A stretch of 64,000 bases of DNA, from NCBI GenBank assembly GCA_031378845.1, contig JANNES010000016.1, forward strand, positions 61,653-125,652, given 5' to 3'. The notes under the pieces are model-generated. The model was not told the origin of the DNA, ran no database searches, and saw only the letters and a list, made by a program, of their open reading frames with translations. The position numbers and the translations under genes are program-made. This document shows, piece after piece, positions 60,326 through 64,000 of this stretch (position 1 is the stretch's first letter; every line of letters starts with the position of its first letter). The stretch comes from JAJNPS01 sp031378845 (GTDB taxonomy: Bacteria; Pseudomonadota; Alphaproteobacteria; Rhodobacterales; Rhodobacteraceae).

Positions 60326-62749
60326 GTGAAAACCCATACCCGTGTCGTCGTCATCGGCGGCGGCGTTGTCGGCTGTTCTGTGCTGTATCACCTAACCAAG
60401 CTTGGCTGGTCCGACGTCACCCTGATCGAACGGTCAGAACTGACCTCCGGCTCTACCTGGCACGCGGCCGGCGGCTTTCATACACTGAACGGCGACACCA
60501 ATATGGCCGCCCTGCAGGGCTATACGATCCGCCTTTACAAGGAACTTGAGGCGATCACCGGCATGTCTTGCGGCTTGCACCATGTGGGCGGCATAACGCT
60601 TGCCGACAATCACGAACGCTTTGACCAGCTCAAGGCCGAACGCGCCAAGCATCGCTACATGGGTCTGGATACAGAGATCCTCGGGCCGGAAGAAATCAAC
60701 AAGTTCACCGACGGCATGGTCAACCTCGAAGGGATCATCGGCGCGCTTTATGACCCGCTTGACGGGCACCTTGACCCATCGGGCACGACCCATGCCTATG
60801 CCAAGGCGGCCCGCATGGGCGGGGCAGAGATCGTGCTGCACAACCGCGTGCTGGAGACGAACCCGACCCGGGACGGCTGGGAGGTCGTGACCGAAAAAGG
60901 CACCATCACCTGTGAACATCTGGTCAATGCCGGCGGCCTCTGGGCGCGGGAAATCGGGGCGATGGCGGGGGTATACCTGCCGCTGTTGCCGATGGCGCAC
61001 CAGTATCTGGTCACCGATGACATCCCCGAAATCATGGATATCCTGAAATCGGGCCGCGAGTTTCCTCATGTGATGGACCCCGGCGGCGAAAGCTACCTTC
61101 GCCAGGAAGGCCGTGGCCTTTGCATCGGGTTCTACGAGAAACCCTGTGAGCCCTGGGCGCTGGATGGCACGCCTTGGGAGTTCGGCCATGAACTTCTCAA
61201 CGAGCAATTCGACAAGATCGAAGACAGCGTGAACTTTGCCTATCGCCGCTTTCCCGTGCTGGAACGCACCGGGGTCAAGCGGGTGATCCATGGGCCTTTC
61301 ACCTTTGCCCCCGATGGCAATCCGCTTGTTGGACCGGTCCAAGGTCTGCGCAATTATTGGTCGGCCTGTGCCGTGATGGCGGGCTTTAGCCAAGGCGGTG
61401 GCATGGGTCTGGCGCTTGCTCAATGGATGATCGAAGGTGAGGTCGAACGCGATCCCCGCGGCTTTGACGTCAGCCGCTTTGGCACCTGGACGACGCCGGG
61501 CTACACGGTCCCCAAGGTGATCGAAAACTACCAGATGCGCTTTTCGGTCGGATATCCGAACGAGGAACGCCCCGCCGCCCGCCCCTTCCGCACCACGCCG
61601 ATGTATGACACCAACACGACCTTGCGCGCCGTCTGGGGCCAGCAATACGGGTTGGAAGTGGTGAACTACTACGCACTGCCGGGTGAGCCTTTGTACGAAA
61701 CCCCGACCTTCAAACGCTCCAACGCTTGGGAGGCGACGCGCCAGGAAGTCATGGCCGTGCGCGAGGGCGTCGGCATCAATGAATTGCAGAACTTTGGCAA
61801 GTACATCGTGCGCGGCAAAAATGCCCGTGCGTGGCTTGATCGGATCATGGCAGGCAACATCCCCAAGCCGGGGCGGCTGTCTTTGACGCCGATGCTGGCC
61901 CATTCCGGCAAGATCATCGGCGATTTCACGGTGTCTTGCCTGTCGGAAACCGAGTTTCAGCTGACCGCAAGCTATGGCGCGCAAGGCTGGCACTACCGCT
62001 GGTTTGAACAAAATGCGATGGACGGCGTGACGGTCGAAAACGTCTCTGATGCGCGGTCCGGGTTCCAGATTGCAGGCCCGAACGCGCGTGCGCTTTTGTC
62101 GCGCGTCACCCGCAGCGATGTCTCTGGTGCGGCGTTCAAGTTCATGGATGTGCGCCGCATGACCGTGGGCATGGCAGACTGCATCGTCCAGCGCGTCAGC
62201 TATACCGCCGATCTGGGCTACGAGATCTTTTGCGACCACATGTCGGTGCGCCAGCTTTGGGACATGCTGACCGCCCATGGCAAGGATCTGGGCCTGCGCC
62301 CGTTTGGCATGCGCGCGATGATGTCCTTGCGTCTGGACAAGTGGTTCGGGTCCTGGAGCCGCGAGTTTAGCCCCGATTACACACCTTGCGAGACCGGCCT
62401 TGCTCGCTTCATCCGCTGGAACAAGGACGCCGACTGGATCGGCAAGGCCGCCGCCACGGCCGAGAAGGCGGCAGGCCCCAAACGAAAACTGGTGCCCCTG
62501 ATCGTCGATGCAAATGACGCCGATGTCGTGGCGTGGGAGCCGATCTGGCTGGACGGGGCGGTCGTCGGGTTCTGCACCTCGGGCGGATATTCGCATTTCA
62601 CCGGCACGTCGCTGGCGCAAGGCTTTGTGCCTGCAGATCGCGCTGTGGACGGGCTGGAGGTCGAGATCGAGATCCTTGGCGAACGCCGCCGCGCCCGCGT
62701 CCATATGGCGCCGCTTTTTGATGCGGATGGCGCACGGATGCGCGGCTGA
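60326..62749 (+). CDS. FAD oxidoreductase-GcvT fusion, dimethylglycine dehydrogenase-like
   Basis: 807 residues, GTG start at 60326 with AAGGGAG nine bases ahead. N-terminal DAO domain with VVIGGGVVGCSVLYHL near residue 7 and the covalent-FAD His in SGSTWHAAGGFH. C-terminal half from about 430 is GcvT (glycine cleavage T-like), which would bind tetrahydrofolate and capture the released formaldehyde unit. Members oxidise dimethylglycine, sarcosine or related methylated amines. 169 bases from livM, so probably linked to the transporter. It could also act on other N-methylated substrates. Confidence 0.9.
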   Translation: MKTHTRVVVIGGGVVGCSVLYHLTKLGWSDVTLIERSELTSGSTWHAAGGFHTLNGDTNMAALQGYTIRLYKELEAITGMSCGLHHVGGITLADNHERFDQLKAERAKHRYMGLDTEILGPEEINKFTDGMVNLEGIIGALYDPLDGHLDPSGTTHAYAKAARMGGAEIVLHNRVLETNPTRDGWEVVTEKGTITCEHLVNAGGLWAREIGAMAGVYLPLLPMAHQYLVTDDIPEIMDILKSGREFPHVMDPGGESYLRQEGRGLCIGFYEKPCEPWALDGTPWEFGHELLNEQFDKIEDSVNFAYRRFPVLERTGVKRVIHGPFTFAPDGNPLVGPVQGLRNYWSACAVMAGFSQGGGMGLALAQWMIEGEVERDPRGFDVSRFGTWTTPGYTVPKVIENYQMRFSVGYPNEERPAARPFRTTPMYDTNTTLRAVWGQQYGLEVVNYYALPGEPLYETPTFKRSNAWEATRQEVMAVREGVGINELQNFGKYIVRGKNARAWLDRIMAGNIPKPGRLSLTPMLAHSGKIIGDFTVSCLSETEFQLTASYGAQGWHYRWFEQNAMDGVTVENVSDARSGFQIAGPNARALLSRVTRSDVSGAAFKFMDVRRMTVGMADCIVQRVSYTADLGYEIFCDHMSVRQLWDMLTAHGKDLGLRPFGMRAMMSLRLDKWFGSWSREFSPDYTPCETGLARFIRWNKDADWIGKAAATAEKAAGPKRKLVPLIVDANDADVVAWEPIWLDGAVVGFCTSGGYSHFTGTSLAQGFVPADRAVDGLEVEIEILGERRRARVHMAPLFDADGARMRG

Positions 62750-62834
62750 CCGAGGCATGAATGCCTGAAGGCGAAAGGCGCCCGACACGCCCCCTTTTCT
62801 TGACAAATCCGCTTCTGCGCCCGAGACAGGACCG

Positions 62835-63572
62835 ATGTCAGCGCCGGTCCATATCCTGATCCTTGCGGCAGGCAGCGCGTCGCGGATGCGCGGTATCGAC
62901 AAACTGACCGAAAAGGTTGAGGGCGCCCCGCTTCTTCTTCATCAGGTTCGTGTGGCCATTGCAACCGGCGCACCCCTGACCGTCGCCCTGTCCCCGGCCT
63001 TCCCGGCACGGCAAGAGGTTTTGCACGGCCTGCCATGCCGCATCGCGCGTGTTCCCGACGCGGCCAAGGGCATGTCCGCCGCGCTCCGCCGGGGTTTGAT
63101 GGCCATACGCGCCCAATATCCCGGCGCGAACGCGGGTGTGATGATCCTGCCCGCAGATATGCCACTTTTTACCAGCGCGGCCCTTGAAGGAATGATCGCG
63201 GCCTTTGTTGCAGATCCTAGCCGGATCGTGCGCGGAATGACCGATCACGGCCAGCCCGGTCATCCGGCGATTTTCCCCAAGGTGCTCTGGCCTGAACTGG
63301 AGGCGATCCGTGGTGATGAGGGGGGCCGCTCGGTGCTTCTGGCCCATGCCGACCGGGTCTTGCCATACCCCTTGCCGGGCGACATGGCCGTCCTCGACCT
63401 TGATACGCCCGAAGATTGGGCCGCCTGGCGGGCCCAAAAGCGGTTCAGGTCTTTACGGAAACAGAAGCATCGGAAAACGCGTTCGAGCGAAGCAAGAGGC
63501 AGCGATTTCCGATTCCGTTCAAACCTGAACCGCCCTAGGTGGTGCGTAACACGCGCGCTTCGTGGGCTTTGA
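62835..63572 (+). CDS. MobA-like nucleotidyltransferase with a long tail
   Basis: 245 residues. NTP_transf_3 fold: LILAAGSASRMRGIDKL near 8-24, MILPADMPLF near 101 (metal Asp), and GQPGHPAIFPK. It resembles the molybdenum cofactor cytidylyltransferase MocA or xanthine-dehydrogenase-linked members. Family members usually end near residue 200 (DLDTPEDWAAWRA). The last ~45 residues are Arg/Lys/Ser-rich and look unconserved, and the gene's end overlaps the convergent Hint gene by 38 bases. This suggests a lost stop codon. Confidence 0.83.
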   Translation: MSAPVHILILAAGSASRMRGIDKLTEKVEGAPLLLHQVRVAIATGAPLTVALSPAFPARQEVLHGLPCRIARVPDAAKGMSAALRRGLMAIRAQYPGANAGVMILPADMPLFTSAALEGMIAAFVADPSRIVRGMTDHGQPGHPAIFPKVLWPELEAIRGDEGGRSVLLAHADRVLPYPLPGDMAVLDLDTPEDWAAWRAQKRFRSLRKQKHRKTRSSEARGSDFRFRSNLNRPRWCVTRALRGL

Positions 63573-64000
63573 GCGTGGGCCGCGCGGCGGCGTACCCAAA
63601 AGCCCCAAGGTCGGGGAAAAGCGTCATGATCTCAGCTCTTTGGGCGTCTTGCATCTGATCAACCATGCGCTCTGCCGGCTGAAAGCTCTCGCTCCACAGC
63701 CCCGCGCTCTGTACCATTTCATGGCGATCAAAGAGCAGATGCACATAGCTCACCTCGGCGACAAGGCCTTGCGTCACGGTGGTGTCATTGACCAGATGCA
63801 GGGCAACAACCAGCACCTCAGCCTCACCAAAAAGCATCTCGGCATGCGGATCGGCGATCAAGATACGGTGCTGCGGGGACACCAGGACATCGTTTGACGG
63901 AACGTGCGGCCCGAACGCGCCCGCCGCGATGCGCACCGGCCGCAAGCCCGGGTTCACGATCTGATCGGCAAGACTGACGCGGCGCTGGCCGACCCAGCGC
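63535..64000 (-). CDS. Hint-domain protein, C-terminal part (cut by window edge)
   Basis: At least 155 residues on the minus strand continuing past 64000. Visible part: RWVGQRRVSLAD, RPVRIAAGAFGPHVPSNDVLVSPQHRILI, VHLLFDRHEMVQSAGLWSESFQP, and LFPDLGAFGYAAARPTLKAHEARVL. The same HHxLFDRHE/ESFQP pattern occurs in the Hint protein at 44579-45646. Third Hint gene in the window. Function unknown. Confidence 0.83.
   Translation of the reverse strand, partial: RWVGQRRVSLADQIVNPGLRPVRIAAGAFGPHVPSNDVLVSPQHRILIADPHAEMLFGEAEVLVVALHLVNDTTVTQGLVAEVSYVHLLFDRHEMVQSAGLWSESFQPAERMVDQMQDAQRAEIMTLFPDLGAFGYAAARPTLKAHEARVLRTT

Noticed and set aside
60434..62902. Very long open frame antisense to the FAD/GcvT fusion gene
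   Set aside because: It mirrors the codon pattern of a high-GC gene. The sense frame has clear family motifs and a ribosome site, while the antisense product has no known motif.

Overview
The window is a GC-rich chromosomal segment of an alphaproteobacterium of the order Rhodobacterales, most likely a marine member of the Roseobacter group. The supporting signs are a complete Rhodobacter-capsulatus-type gene transfer agent (GTA) cluster, a DMSP lyase of the DddP type, several Hint-domain proteins of the kind common in this group, an E1-beta pyruvate dehydrogenase subunit fused to a lipoyl domain, and a possible CtrA box (TTAA-N7-TTAA). There is no integrase, transposase, CRISPR array or rRNA operon. 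The only RNA gene seen is one tRNA-Leu(UAG).

Layout: 0.2-12 kb is housekeeping metabolism (DMT exporter, enolase, FAD oxidoreductase, cupin, desaturase, RarD-like permease, anhydro-muramic acid kinase, tyrosyl-tRNA synthetase, two cyclophilins, phosphoglycerate kinase, class I aldolase). 12-16 kb holds an FtsB-like protein and the pyruvate dehydrogenase genes pdhA-pdhB-pdhC, so enolase, Pgk, aldolase and PDH give the lower glycolytic trunk. 16-19.3 kb, minus strand, carries a CDP-alcohol phosphatidyltransferase, CdsA, a PlsC-type acyltransferase and CysE. 19.3-33.6 kb, minus strand, is the GTA cluster in canonical order g1 to g15 (terminase, portal, protease, capsid, connectors, tail, megatron) plus one small extra gene at its distal end. 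33.8-40.6 kb, minus strand, is fabD-fabG-acpP, then an agmatinase-like gene and a decayed family-25 glycosyltransferase, then fabF-mltG, leading straight into the GTA promoter region.

40.8-44.3 kb holds rpsF-rpsR-rplI, a TTG-started HD hydrolase and trigger factor. 44.6-46.4 kb has two Hint-domain proteins on either side of the tRNA-Leu. 46.5-50.2 kb carries the NAD(P)HX repair enzyme Nnr, which has a palindromic repeat inserted in frame, and glnB-glnA. 50.3-54.8 kb holds a Pro/Ala-rich membrane-anchored protein of unknown function, a DUF3445 haem-type demethylase-like protein, dddP and a PQQ-type sugar dehydrogenase. 55.0-62.7 kb is a branched-chain-amino-acid-type ABC transporter (livJ-G-F-H-M order) followed by a dimethylglycine-dehydrogenase-like FAD/GcvT fusion. 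The window ends with a MobA-like nucleotidyltransferase and the C-terminal part of a third Hint protein cut by the window edge.

The best candidates for a special system are the intact GTA, with its possible CtrA box, the overlap of its tail genes, and the hairpin after its capsid gene. DddP with a full set of metal and catalytic residues is next, followed by the in-frame palindromic element inside nnr. No wholly unknown multi-gene system was found.
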